Shown piece after piece: positions 9,895 through 18,988 of a stretch of DNA of 54,840 bases. The DNA is from Pseudomonadota bacterium (lineage in GTDB: Bacteria; Verrucomicrobiota; Verrucomicrobiia; Limisphaerales; SXTU01). The DNA lies in contig RFVF01000029.1 of NCBI GenBank assembly GCA_009922615.1, forward strand, positions 1 to 54,840, given 5' to 3'. Under the pieces are notes generated by a model. The model was not told the DNA's origin. It was given only the letters and a program-made list of their open reading frames with translations, and searched no databases. Positions within the stretch are counted from its first letter, which is position 1, and the number at the start of each line of letters is the position of its first letter. The translations under genes and the position numbers were made by a program.

Positions 9895-11502
9895 ATGAAA
9901 AAAGTCCTCATCGTCGAAGACGACGTCATCATCGCCAACATCTACCAGCGCAAGCTCCAGATGGACGGCTTTCAGGTCCAGCACGCCGCCGACGGCGAGC
10001 TGGCCATGGAGATGATCAAGTGCAACCTCCCCACCATCGTCCTCCTCGACCTCCAGCTCCCCAAGGCCAACGGCATTGAAGTCCTGAAATTCATCCGCAG
10101 CCGCGAAGAATCCAAGACCCTGCCCGTCGTCGTCTTCACCAATTCCTACCTCGGCACCCTCGTCCAGTCCGCTTGGAAAGCAGGCGCGAACAAATGCCTC
10201 ACCAAGGCCATCTGCACACCCAAGCAAGTTTCGGACGTGCTCAAGGCCACCCTCGCCGGCGAAGACTCCGCCGGCGGCCCGCCGCCCGAAAACGCCGGCC
10301 CCATCAAGATCAGCGTCCCCACTCCCGCCGCTCCCATCCCCGCCCCAGCGCTACCCGGGCCGGCCGATGGCCCCATCAAAATGGCTCCCCTGCCGGCGCC
10401 CCCAGCAGCCAAGACCGAGGAGACGCCACTTCTTTCGGGCCTGCTAAAGATGACTTCGCAGCCCAAGCCCGCAGGCCGCGCCCCACAAGCTCCTCGCTCG
10501 TTGCCCGCCCTGACGCCCAAGGCTCCCACGGGAGACATCCCGCTGAAACTCACCGGGGACAACGCGCCCATCGCGATGAATCTCGCTCCGGCCGCGCCCC
10601 AGCCCAGCGCCAGCGGGGCGATCGCCATGCCGGGTTCCGGTGCCATCAGCCTGCCCCTCCCCGCTGCGCCGGCCAAGGGCGGCTCTGCCGCCGAAGAGTA
10701 TGTCGCCCCGAGCGAAAGCAACTTGCTCGAAGTGGAGCAAAACTTTCAGCATGAACTGCGGCGGGGCTTCGCGGAAAACCTACCGCAAGCCATCGCCTAT
10801 CTCCGCCAACGCCTGCAGGCCTTCGTGAAGAACGAAAGCGACACCGCCAACCTCCGCTGGATGGAGGAGCGCAGCGCCATCCTCTTCGACATGTTCCGCA
10901 AGACCCATTCGCTCACCAGCGGCGCAGGCGTCGCGGGCTGCTCGGTCATCGCCCGGCTTTCGTCGGCCTTCGAAGCGCTCCTCACCGAGCTTTACGAGAA
11001 CCCCAAGAGCATCAACCCATCCACCGTGCGCACCCTCGCCCACACCGTGGACTTCCTCGCTCAGCTCGCCAACGAAGTGGACGCCGCCGAGGCTATCGGC
11101 CTAGCCAACACCAGCGTGCTGGTCGTGGACGACGAAGCGCTCTCCCGCAAGGCCGTCATGCGCGGCCTCGAAAAAGCCGAACTGAAGGCCATGGACGTGG
11201 CCGACCCGGCAGCGGCCTTCGAGCAGTGCAAAAAACAGAACTTCGACCTCATCTTCCTGGACATCGACATGCCGGGCATGACCGGCTACGACCTCTGCAA
11301 ACAAATCCGTGCGCAACCGCAACACGCCAAGACTCCCGTCGTCTTCGTCACCGGCCTCACGGACTTCGCCAGTCGCGCCAAGTCCACCATCAGCGGCGGC
11401 AACGACCTCATCGGCAAACCCTTCCTCATCATCGAGCTCGCGGTGAAAGCCCTCACCTTCCTGATGAAGGCCCAGTTCAAGCCCGCCCCCAAGGCCGCCT
11501 AG
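9895..11502 (+). CDS. REC-Hpt-REC protein with long Pro/Ala linker, paralogue of the upstream gene
   Basis: 535 residues from the ATG at 9895; an in-frame TTG at 9883 would add four. REC1 has Asp52 in LLDLQLP and the Lys in CLTKA. The Hpt segment has its His near residue 338 in KTHSLTSGAGVAG. REC2 has Asp456 in FLDIDMPGM and the Lys in IGKPF. Between REC1 and Hpt there is about 150 residues of low-complexity Pro/Ala linker that the neighbouring paralogue lacks. This linker repeats a short motif of the form G/A-x-I/L-K/A-I/M/L about seven times. The stop codon overlaps that of the convergent bioD gene in the palindrome CTAG at 11499-11502. Confidence 0.78.
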   Translation: MKKVLIVEDDVIIANIYQRKLQMDGFQVQHAADGELAMEMIKCNLPTIVLLDLQLPKANGIEVLKFIRSREESKTLPVVVFTNSYLGTLVQSAWKAGANKCLTKAICTPKQVSDVLKATLAGEDSAGGPPPENAGPIKISVPTPAAPIPAPALPGPADGPIKMAPLPAPPAAKTEETPLLSGLLKMTSQPKPAGRAPQAPRSLPALTPKAPTGDIPLKLTGDNAPIAMNLAPAAPQPSASGAIAMPGSGAISLPLPAAPAKGGSAAEEYVAPSESNLLEVEQNFQHELRRGFAENLPQAIAYLRQRLQAFVKNESDTANLRWMEERSAILFDMFRKTHSLTSGAGVAGCSVIARLSSAFEALLTELYENPKSINPSTVRTLAHTVDFLAQLANEVDAAEAIGLANTSVLVVDDEALSRKAVMRGLEKAELKAMDVADPAAAFEQCKKQNFDLIFLDIDMPGMTGYDLCKQIRAQPQHAKTPVVFVTGLTDFASRAKSTISGGNDLIGKPFLIIELAVKALTFLMKAQFKPAPKAA

Positions 11503-12209
11503 GCTCGGAGCAGTTTCATCACCTGATCCAAGGCCTTGGCCGCGCGTGCCGGGAGGCTCGTGACCGTCTTCGTTCCCGCAATCCACGGCAGCCGGCAAAT
11601 CGCCACGCCCGGCTCCAGTTCCGCAAGCAGCGTTGCGTTCGTCCGTGCTGACGCATCCTGCGCGCGCTGATCCACCAACACCACGACCGCCTGCAACCGT
11701 GCCGACCTCGGCAAAGCTCGCAGAACCAGCCGCGCCTGATTCACCGCCCCGAGCCGGTTCGGCACCACGACGATCGGCCTCGCCCGCAGCGCCATCAGCA
11801 AATCACGATTGTCAAAGCCTTCCCCCAGCGGGCTCAGCAGCCCACCCGCGCCTTCCACCAACACGAACTCAAACCGCCGGGCCACCGCACGCACGCACGC
11901 CACCACTTCCCCCAATCGCACTCCCCTGCCCTGCTTCCGCGCCGCCAGCACCGGCGCAAGCGGCGCACGGAAGTGCCACGGGTTCACCTCGTCCAGCATG
12001 AGCACGCCGCCGCTCGCCGCGTGCAACGCTCGCGCATCCGCGCGGCCGCCAGAGCACAGCGGCTTCAAAGCCACGGCCTCGGTGCCCAGCGCCCGCACGC
12101 ACCGGGTGAACCACGCCGTGAGCACCGTCTTGCCCACGCCCGTGTCCGTGCCGGTAACAAACACGACCCGCTGGCGCCTGACCGCTGACTGCTGACTGCC
12201 TTGCTTCAT
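11499..12209 (-). CDS. bioD: ATP-dependent dethiobiotin synthetase
   Basis: BioD carboxylates 7,8-diaminopelargonate with CO2 and ATP to give dethiobiotin, the next-to-last biotin step. The 236-residue protein has the P-loop GTDTGVGKT (residues 20-28), the KPLCSG segment with the usual catalytic Lys near 49, VEGAGG (Mg/ATP contact) and PNRLGAVNQ (base recognition). The length is normal. The first 13 codons are encoded by a 7-base tandem array (12171-12205), which gives the odd leader MKQGSQQSAVRRQ; the conserved fold starts only at RVVFVTGTD. No other bio genes are in the window, so biotin synthesis is split in this genome. It is convergent with the phosphorelay gene and divergent from lysS. 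Confidence 0.88.
   Translation of the reverse strand: MKQGSQQSAVRRQRVVFVTGTDTGVGKTVLTAWFTRCVRALGTEAVALKPLCSGGRADARALHAASGGVLMLDEVNPWHFRAPLAPVLAARKQGRGVRLGEVVACVRAVARRFEFVLVEGAGGLLSPLGEGFDNRDLLMALRARPIVVVPNRLGAVNQARLVLRALPRSARLQAVVVLVDQRAQDASARTNATLLAELEPGVAICRLPWIAGTKTVTSLPARAAKALDQVMKLLRA
12171..12205. repeat. five-unit 7-base tandem array forming the 5' end of bioD
   Basis: Read on the + strand the units are CTGGCGC, CTGACCG, CTGACTG, CTGACTG and CCTTGCT, each 7 bases, ending two bases before the complement of the bioD start codon. The inner three are nearly identical and the outer two degenerate. Length (35 bp) and period match the other arrays in this window although the unit sequence differs. 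Confidence 0.7.
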
Positions 12210-12359
12210 TGCCCCGCCAACTTAGAGCCCCACTTCGCCTAGGCAAGCCCCCACGCACCTTCCACGACCTCCCGCATCCGGCCCAACTTTTCAGCGTGCA
12301 GCCCGCGCCGACTCCGTGTTTCATCATCGCCCCGTCAGCCCCGCTGCCGGACACACTTT

Positions 12360-13841
12360 ATGGACGACACGAATTCGCTAATCGAACAACGCCGCGCCAA
12401 GCTCGCCTCGCTGCGCAGCAAGGGCATCGACCCCTTTCAAAACAAGTTCACGCCCAGCGAGGACTGCGCCACCGCTCGCGCAAACTACACCGATGGCCGC
12501 GCCGTTGCCGTCGCCGGCCGCATCACCGCGCACCGCGACATGGGCAAGTCCATGTTCATCGACGTGAAGGACCAGAGCGGGCGCATCCAGTGCTACGCGC
12601 AAAAGAACGTCTTGGGCGACGAGCAGTTCCACATCTTCAGCCATCTTGATCTCGGTGACTTCGTCGGTATCAAGGGCACGCTCTTCACCACCCGCACCGG
12701 GGAAATCTCCGTGAAGTGCGAGTCCTTCACCATCCTCGCCAAGGCCCTGCGCCCGCCGCCCGCCAAGTGGCACGGCCTCGAAGACACCGAGATCCGTTAC
12801 CGCCAGCGTTACCTGGACCTGATGGCCAACGACGACGTGAAACGCGTCATGCTCCTGCGGAGCCGCGTCATCCGCGAGATTCGCAATTTCCTCCACAGCC
12901 GCGGCTACATCGAGGTTGAGACCCCGATGATGCAAGCCATCCCCGGCGGCGCAGCGGCGCGGCCCTTCATCACCAAGCACGAGTCGCTCGGCTGCAATTT
13001 CTACCTCCGCATCGCACTGGAGCTTTACCTCAAGCGCCTGCTCGTGGGCGGCGTGGACAAGGTCTTCGAGATTGGCCGCAACTTCCGCAACGAAGGCCTC
13101 TCGCGGAAGCACAACCCGGAGTTCACGATGCTCGAAGCCTACGAGGCTTACGGCGACTACGAGACGATGATGGACCTCGTGCAAGGCATGGTCTGCCATG
13201 TATCGCAGGAAGTCCTCGACACGCTCATCATCGAACACAAGGACGCCGAGGGGAAGGTCACCAAGACTATCAACCTAACGCCGCCGTGGTCGCGCGTCCG
13301 CTACAAGGACATCGTCCGCGACACCGTGCGCGAGAAGACCGGCGGCAAGATCGCCGATTGGTTCGCACTCACGCCCGCCGAGCGTCGCACTGTGGCCATT
13401 GAAGACCTCAAGCTGGGCGGCGACATCGGCACGCAATACGAGGACTTCGAGGTCACCGGTGCAGTCTTTGAAAAGCTCATCGAGCCCACGCTGATTCAGC
13501 CCACCTTCGTCACGCACCTGCCGAAGCAGCTTGTCCCGCTCGCGAAGCTTTCCACCGACGACCCGACGACCGTCGAGGTCTTCGAGTGCTGCATCAACGG
13601 CCAGGAGATCGCCCCGGCCTACACCGAGCAGAACGACCCCATCGCGCAGCGCGAGGCGCTCGAACACCAAGCCGGCGGCGAGCAGCAGAAGCTCGACGAG
13701 GATTTCCTCACCGCGCTGGAGCACGGCATGCCCCCGGCGGGCGGCATGGGCATGGGCATTGACCGACTCTGCATGATGCTCCTCGGCCAGGAAAGCATCC
13801 GCGACGTGATCCTCTTCCCCCAGTTGAAGCCGAAGGCCTAA
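12360..13841 (+). CDS. lysS: lysine--tRNA ligase, class II
   Basis: LysRS charges tRNA-Lys in the cytoplasm. At 493 residues it is of normal size. An N-terminal OB-fold (about 40-150, with VAVAGRITAHRDMGKSMFID) binds the anticodon. The catalytic core has class II motif 2 (FEIGRNFRNEGLSRKHNPEF), the INGQEIAPAYTEQNDP segment near the active site and motif 3 (GMGMGIDRL). The start ATG at 12360 is followed directly by the usual helical N-terminus. It is transcribed away from bioD; the 150-base gap between them holds no visible gene and presumably both promoters. Confidence 0.93.
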   Translation: MDDTNSLIEQRRAKLASLRSKGIDPFQNKFTPSEDCATARANYTDGRAVAVAGRITAHRDMGKSMFIDVKDQSGRIQCYAQKNVLGDEQFHIFSHLDLGDFVGIKGTLFTTRTGEISVKCESFTILAKALRPPPAKWHGLEDTEIRYRQRYLDLMANDDVKRVMLLRSRVIREIRNFLHSRGYIEVETPMMQAIPGGAAARPFITKHESLGCNFYLRIALELYLKRLLVGGVDKVFEIGRNFRNEGLSRKHNPEFTMLEAYEAYGDYETMMDLVQGMVCHVSQEVLDTLIIEHKDAEGKVTKTINLTPPWSRVRYKDIVRDTVREKTGGKIADWFALTPAERRTVAIEDLKLGGDIGTQYEDFEVTGAVFEKLIEPTLIQPTFVTHLPKQLVPLAKLSTDDPTTVEVFECCINGQEIAPAYTEQNDPIAQREALEHQAGGEQQKLDEDFLTALEHGMPPAGGMGMGIDRLCMMLLGQESIRDVILFPQLKPKA

Positions 13842-13869
13842 CGCCGCCGACTTGGGTCGGCCGCAGGGG

Positions 13870-13888
13870 GCTCAGGAATTCCCTGAGC
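13870..13888 (+). terminator. hairpin after lysS
   Basis: A perfect 7-base stem, GCTCAGG and CCTGAGC with loop AATTC, lies 29 bases past the lysS stop and before the broken receiver gene. No T-tract follows, so it is a candidate terminator or RNA-end element only. Confidence 0.3.
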
Positions 13889-13922
13889 GCCGTGCGGCAT
13901 CCGGTTGCGTCGAACGCTGCTC

Positions 13923-14362
13923 ATGGGCAAAGAACCATTGGCACGCGCGCTCGTCGTGGACGACAACGCGGATATGCTGCGTATCGTCACCCAGACGCTG
14001 GAGCGCTTGGGCATTTCCACCACCATGGCCCAATCGGGTGACGCAGCGCTGGCCTTGGTGGCGCAAAAGTCCTTCGACCTGATATCCTGCTGGACAACAA
14101 CATGCCCGGCCTGACGGGGATGGAGGTCTGCCAACAGCTCAAGGCCGACCCGCGTTGGTGGACCATCCCGGTCATCTTCATCACCGCGAACGACAGCCAT
14201 CCGTTCCGTGCCGAAGCCCAGCGGCTCGGAGCCGTGGACGTGCTGGGCAAGCCGTTCGACATACTGGAACTCCTTACCGCGGCTCTCACCGCGCTCAAGC
14301 GTCCCGTGCCCCCGAACGCCACGCTGGAAACGCTGCTGCGCCAATACGCACCAACGCCCTGA
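13923..14362 (+). pseudogene. single-domain response regulator, frameshifted
   Basis: The 5' part reads from ATG 13923 as a receiver N-terminus (ARALVVDDNADMLRIVTQTL, then ...AQKSFDLI). The 3' part, in another frame to the stop at 14362, reads NNMPGLTGMEVCQQL, then VIFITAND, and LGKPF with the receiver Lys. The break is at 14082-14085, in ctgATATcctgctggac. Removing two bases there restores FDLILLDNNMPGLTG with the phospho-acceptor Asp. All receiver landmarks are present across the two frames, so the gene was intact recently or the consensus is wrong. As read, translation runs past the break for about ten codons and stops at 14112-14114. It lies between lysS and the larA-family gene and is probably a monocistronic CheY-like regulator. 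Confidence 0.75.
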
Positions 14363-14447
14363 CCCGCCAGCCAGAGAGAATTCAGCCCCGTGGTGAAACG
14401 CTTTGCCAGAGCATGGGCGGGCGCTTACCGTCGCCGGACTTGAAACA

Positions 14448-15716
14448 ATGAAAGTCAACCTCGCCTACGGCCAAGGCCACTTGCCGGTCGAATTCCCCGA
14501 CGGTCGCACCACGGTCATCGAACCGTCGCACAACCCCGCCCTCGCCGACGAGAAGGCCGCGTTACTCGCCGCGCTGGACCATCCCATCGGCGCGAAGCCG
14601 CTGCGGGAGTGGCTCACGCCGGGCGCGAAGATTTGTATCAACTTTACGGACATCACGCGCGCCACGCCGAATCACCGCATCATTCCCTGGGTGCTGGAAT
14701 ACTTGGCGAAGCACGGCGTCGCGCGCGACCAGATCACGCTGCTCAACCAGACCGGCACGCACCGCCCGAACACCAAGGCCGAGCTGGAGAAGATGCTAAC
14801 GCCCGAGGTCGTGGCGAACTACCGCGTCATCAACCACGAGTGCGAGCACGACGCCGACCTCGTGCAGTTCGGCACCACGCGCACCGGTGCGCCCGCGCTC
14901 ATCAACCGCCATTGCGCCCACGCGGACGTGCGCATCATCACCGGCTTCATTGAGCCGCATTTCTTCGCGGGTTTTAGCGGCGGGCCGAAGGGCATCGCGC
15001 CTGGCGTCGCGGGTTTGGCCACCGTCATGAGCAACCACGGCGCGCACAACATCGGCGACCCGCGCGCGGCCTTCGGCATCACGGACGGCAACCCGTTGTG
15101 GGAGGAACTCCGCGACATCGCGTTGCGCGTCGGCCCGAGCTTCCTGCTCAACGTCACGCTCAACGAGACCAAGCAGATCACCAACGTCTTCGCCGGCGAC
15201 ATGCAGGCAGCGCACAAGACGGGTTACGAATACGTCCGCAAGTCCGCGATGCAACGGGTGAAGGATCCGTTCGAGATCGTGGTGACCACCAACAGCGGCT
15301 ACCCGCTGGACATGAATCTCTACCAAGGCGTGAAGGGCATGAGCGCCGCCGCGCGCATCGTGCGGCCCGGCGGTCTCATCATCCTCGCGTGCGAGTGCAG
15401 CGAAGGCGTCCCAGCCAACAGCCCGCTGGACAAACTGCTCCGCAGCGCGCGCAGCTCAGAGGAAATCTTGCTTATGCTCGCCACGCCCGGCTTCGTGAAG
15501 CCGGAGCAGTGGCAGGCGCAGATTCAGGCGCTCATCCAGCGCAAGGCCGAGGTGCTCGTCTTCAGCAAGCTCTCGGATGAAGTGCTTTCCTCCGCACATC
15601 TGAAGCCCTGCCGCGACATCGGCGCGGAAGTCGCTCGCCGTCTCGCATCGCTCGGGCCCGAGGCGCGCGTGGCCGTGCTGCCGCAAGGTCCGCTGACGAT
15701 TCCGTATCTGGCCTGA
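14448..15716 (+). CDS. larA: LarA family nickel-pincer-dependent racemase
   Basis: 422 residues from the ATG at 14448. LarA enzymes use a nickel-pincer nucleotide (NPN) bound to a Lys to racemise lactate or related 2-hydroxyacids. The residues line up with Lactiplantibacillus LarA at a constant offset of three: His105 (GTHRP), His171 (IEPHFF), Lys181 (SGGPKG, the cofactor-anchoring Lys) and His197 (MSNHGAHN), matching 108, 174, 184 and 200. TDITRATP near residue 70 is the usual substrate/phosphate segment. Catalytic competence is therefore expected. Whether the substrate is lactate is open, since the family is broad. No larB, larC or larE is in the window, so the cofactor genes must lie elsewhere. 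Confidence 0.85.
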   Translation: MKVNLAYGQGHLPVEFPDGRTTVIEPSHNPALADEKAALLAALDHPIGAKPLREWLTPGAKICINFTDITRATPNHRIIPWVLEYLAKHGVARDQITLLNQTGTHRPNTKAELEKMLTPEVVANYRVINHECEHDADLVQFGTTRTGAPALINRHCAHADVRIITGFIEPHFFAGFSGGPKGIAPGVAGLATVMSNHGAHNIGDPRAAFGITDGNPLWEELRDIALRVGPSFLLNVTLNETKQITNVFAGDMQAAHKTGYEYVRKSAMQRVKDPFEIVVTTNSGYPLDMNLYQGVKGMSAAARIVRPGGLIILACECSEGVPANSPLDKLLRSARSSEEILLMLATPGFVKPEQWQAQIQALIQRKAEVLVFSKLSDEVLSSAHLKPCRDIGAEVARRLASLGPEARVAVLPQGPLTIPYLA

Positions 15717-15721
15717 GCCAG

Positions 15722-17095
15722 TTACTTGCCGGACATGAGCTGGCGGTTCAACTCCAGCACCTTACTCACGATGCGTTCCTCGGTGGACTCCGCCCACGGG
15801 CCGGGATGCGTCACGCTGAAGCGCATCGCGCCGCCGCCCTCGTAGCCGCCTTCCTTCGCAATGCGCAGGCTCGGGATGTAGGCCATCACGTCGTTCGAGT
15901 AACCGGCGACCCACACGGCGGGGCAGGCCAACTCTTGCTTCAGCCGCAGCGAATAGTCCACCACTGTCTCCCCGCCCAGCGCCACGACCGTGAGAACATT
16001 GCCGAACTGCACGACCTGCACGGGATACGGATACTGCGTCGGCAGCTTCTCGCCCTTGTCCAACCGCTCCAGCATCCGCTTGGCGTGCGAGGCTTCGTAT
16101 TTGTCCTTCGAGTCCAAGCGGGCCTTGAACTCCTCGCGCGGCGGAGCCGGTGCGTAGTCGATTGGGATTTCCGCATAGGCACTGCGGAGCGGGCCGTTCA
16201 CCGCCTTGAGCGTCGTGGCCAGCGCGGCTTCCACCGCCGTGGCGAGCGAACGCCCGTGCTTTTGCGCCAGCTCCACGGTTCCGCGCGGATAAGGATTTTG
16301 GTCACCGCCGCAGCCGAGCATGAAGAGCGCGACCGCGCCCGGACGGTCGGCCTCGAAGTAGTGCTGCGCGTAGCCCGCGTAATCGCCGCTGAACTGGTAG
16401 AGCGCGAGCGTCGTGTTGTGGCACGCGTAGCCGAAGAGCACCGCGCGCAGCTTGCCGTCCGCGCCCTCGACGCGCAGCACGGGCACCGATTGGTCCACGG
16501 GGCCTTCGGGATACGGGCTGTTCGCGTAGCCAGTCTTCGTGGGCAGGCGGCGGTTCATCGCGAAACCCGCGCGCGCAAAGCTGTAGGCCAGCCGGGCCGG
16601 CGCGCGTGTCTCGAGCGCAGTGCCGATGAGCTGGAACAACTTCTCCTCCAGGTCACGCCCATAGTTGTCACCAAGAGAACTGGGTTTGAAATCGCCGTCG
16701 TCCGCCGGCGCACGACCGAAACGGAACTCCGGCCCGCTGTGTGTGTGCGATGCGTTGAGCAGCAAACCGCCCGGCGGCAACTGCCACGCCTTCTGCACGC
16801 GCGCTTCGAGTGACTTGCGCAGCGTGCGCGGCACGCCAATGAGGTCGAGCGTGACAAACACCATTCGTCCGCCCTGCTCATCTTCCAGCGCGAGCACTTT
16901 GGCGAAGAGGTCCAGCGTCTTGCCCTGGCTGACGTTGGTGCGGCTCGCGTAGCCGGCCATCCACATCGCCTGTTGCGGCGTGATGACGGCGGTGGCGACG
17001 CCGGCCTGCCAAACGGCGGGCGCGGGCGCGGGCGCGGCGAGGGAGACCAAGGCGGTGAGCACTGAGAGCAGGCAGAGAAGGAGACGCAGGTTCAT
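15722..17095 (-). CDS. secreted neutral/alkaline ceramidase-like protein (N-terminal domain family)
   Basis: 457 residues from the ATG (complement of 17093-17095), which opens a Sec signal peptide (LLLCLLSVLTALVSLAAP). The mature part starts WQAGVATAVITPQQAMWMAGYASR, the characteristic opening of the neutral/alkaline non-lysosomal ceramidase N-terminal domain. It includes NASHTHSGPEF (zinc-ligand His pair), FGYACHNTTL and GCGGDQNPYPRG. Only the N-terminal domain family is covered; the C-terminal Ig-like part of true ceramidases is not evident. PVC bacteria carry many such proteins with unproven substrates, so hydrolysis of ceramide is not established. It is convergent with larA (gap 5 bases) and divergent from mqnC. 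Confidence 0.75.
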   Translation of the reverse strand: MNLRLLLCLLSVLTALVSLAAPAPAPAVWQAGVATAVITPQQAMWMAGYASRTNVSQGKTLDLFAKVLALEDEQGGRMVFVTLDLIGVPRTLRKSLEARVQKAWQLPPGGLLLNASHTHSGPEFRFGRAPADDGDFKPSSLGDNYGRDLEEKLFQLIGTALETRAPARLAYSFARAGFAMNRRLPTKTGYANSPYPEGPVDQSVPVLRVEGADGKLRAVLFGYACHNTTLALYQFSGDYAGYAQHYFEADRPGAVALFMLGCGGDQNPYPRGTVELAQKHGRSLATAVEAALATTLKAVNGPLRSAYAEIPIDYAPAPPREEFKARLDSKDKYEASHAKRMLERLDKGEKLPTQYPYPVQVVQFGNVLTVVALGGETVVDYSLRLKQELACPAVWVAGYSNDVMAYIPSLRIAKEGGYEGGGAMRFSVTHPGPWAESTEERIVSKVLELNRQLMSGK

Positions 17096-17203
17096 GGTAA
17101 AGCGAGGTTCTGACGTCGCGTGGCGCAAAGTAAATTCACCACGCAGGCGGAACCGGAGGCGATCCGGGGTTGTTCGCTTGCAGGCCAGTGCTAGACTTCC
17201 CTC

Positions 17204-18409
<1,206 letters not shown>

Positions 18410-18413
18410 CACC

Positions 18414-18866
18414 ATGCGCGCCGTCATCCAGCGGGTTGCCCAAGCCAGCGTCACCATCGGCGGACAAGTGCGCGGAGCCATCGGACACGGCTTGCTGGTG
18501 CTGGTGGCCGTGGAAGACGCCGACACGCCGGAGGACATCGAATGGCTCTCCGGAAAGATCGTGCGATTGCGCATCTTTGCGGACGATGCGGGGCTGATGA
18601 ACCGCTCGGTGCACGATGTTGGCGGGGAGATTTTGGTGGTCAGCCAGTTCACCCTCTTCGCCAGCACCAAGAAGGGCAACCGCCCCTCGTATCTTCGTTC
18701 AGCGAAACCCGGAGCCGCCATCCCGCGCTACGAAGCGTTCCTCACCCGGCTCGGACTGGAACTTGGAAGGCCCGTCGCCACCGGCGAGTTCGGCGCGGAC
18801 ATGCAGGTGGCGCTGGTGAACGACGGCCCGGTGACCATCCTCATCGACAGTCAGGCCCGCGAGTAA
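18414..18866 (+). CDS. dtd: D-aminoacyl-tRNA deacylase
   Basis: Dtd hydrolyses D-amino acids mischarged on tRNA (D-Tyr and others, and glycine on tRNA-Ala), protecting translation. The 150-residue length is standard. The start MRAVIQRV is the family hallmark, followed by [11 protein letters not shown]. The catalytic VSQFTLFA motif and the cross-subunit NDGPVTI motif are both present; the latter carries the Gly-cisPro pair that screens out L-amino acids. It is 4 bases downstream of mqnC on the same strand, suggesting translational coupling without functional linkage. Confidence 0.93.
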   Translation: MRAVIQRVAQASVTIGGQVRGAIGHGLLVLVAVEDADTPEDIEWLSGKIVRLRIFADDAGLMNRSVHDVGGEILVVSQFTLFASTKKGNRPSYLRSAKPGAAIPRYEAFLTRLGLELGRPVATGEFGADMQVALVNDGPVTILIDSQARE

Positions 18867-18946
18867 GCCAGGCCAGCCACCAAACCGCTTGCGGCGTCGT
18901 GGCAGGTCCGTTACAAAACGTCCTCTTTGCGCGGCCCGTCGCGCAG

Positions 18947-18988
18947 CCCAAACGCAAAAAGCCGAACTCAGAACTCGAAACCAATTTA
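18947..18988. repeat. degenerate 7-base array abutting the icd start codon
   Basis: Units of 7 bases (CCCAAAC, GCAAAAA, GCCGAAC, TCAGAAC, TCGAAAC, CAATTTA) run directly into the icd ATG, whose A is the last base of the final unit. The best conserved part is AAC at the end of the units. The first two and the last unit fit poorly. It also resembles the array inside the DUF1549 gene (34170-34204), which on its coding strand has AACTCG-type units. Confidence 0.55.
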
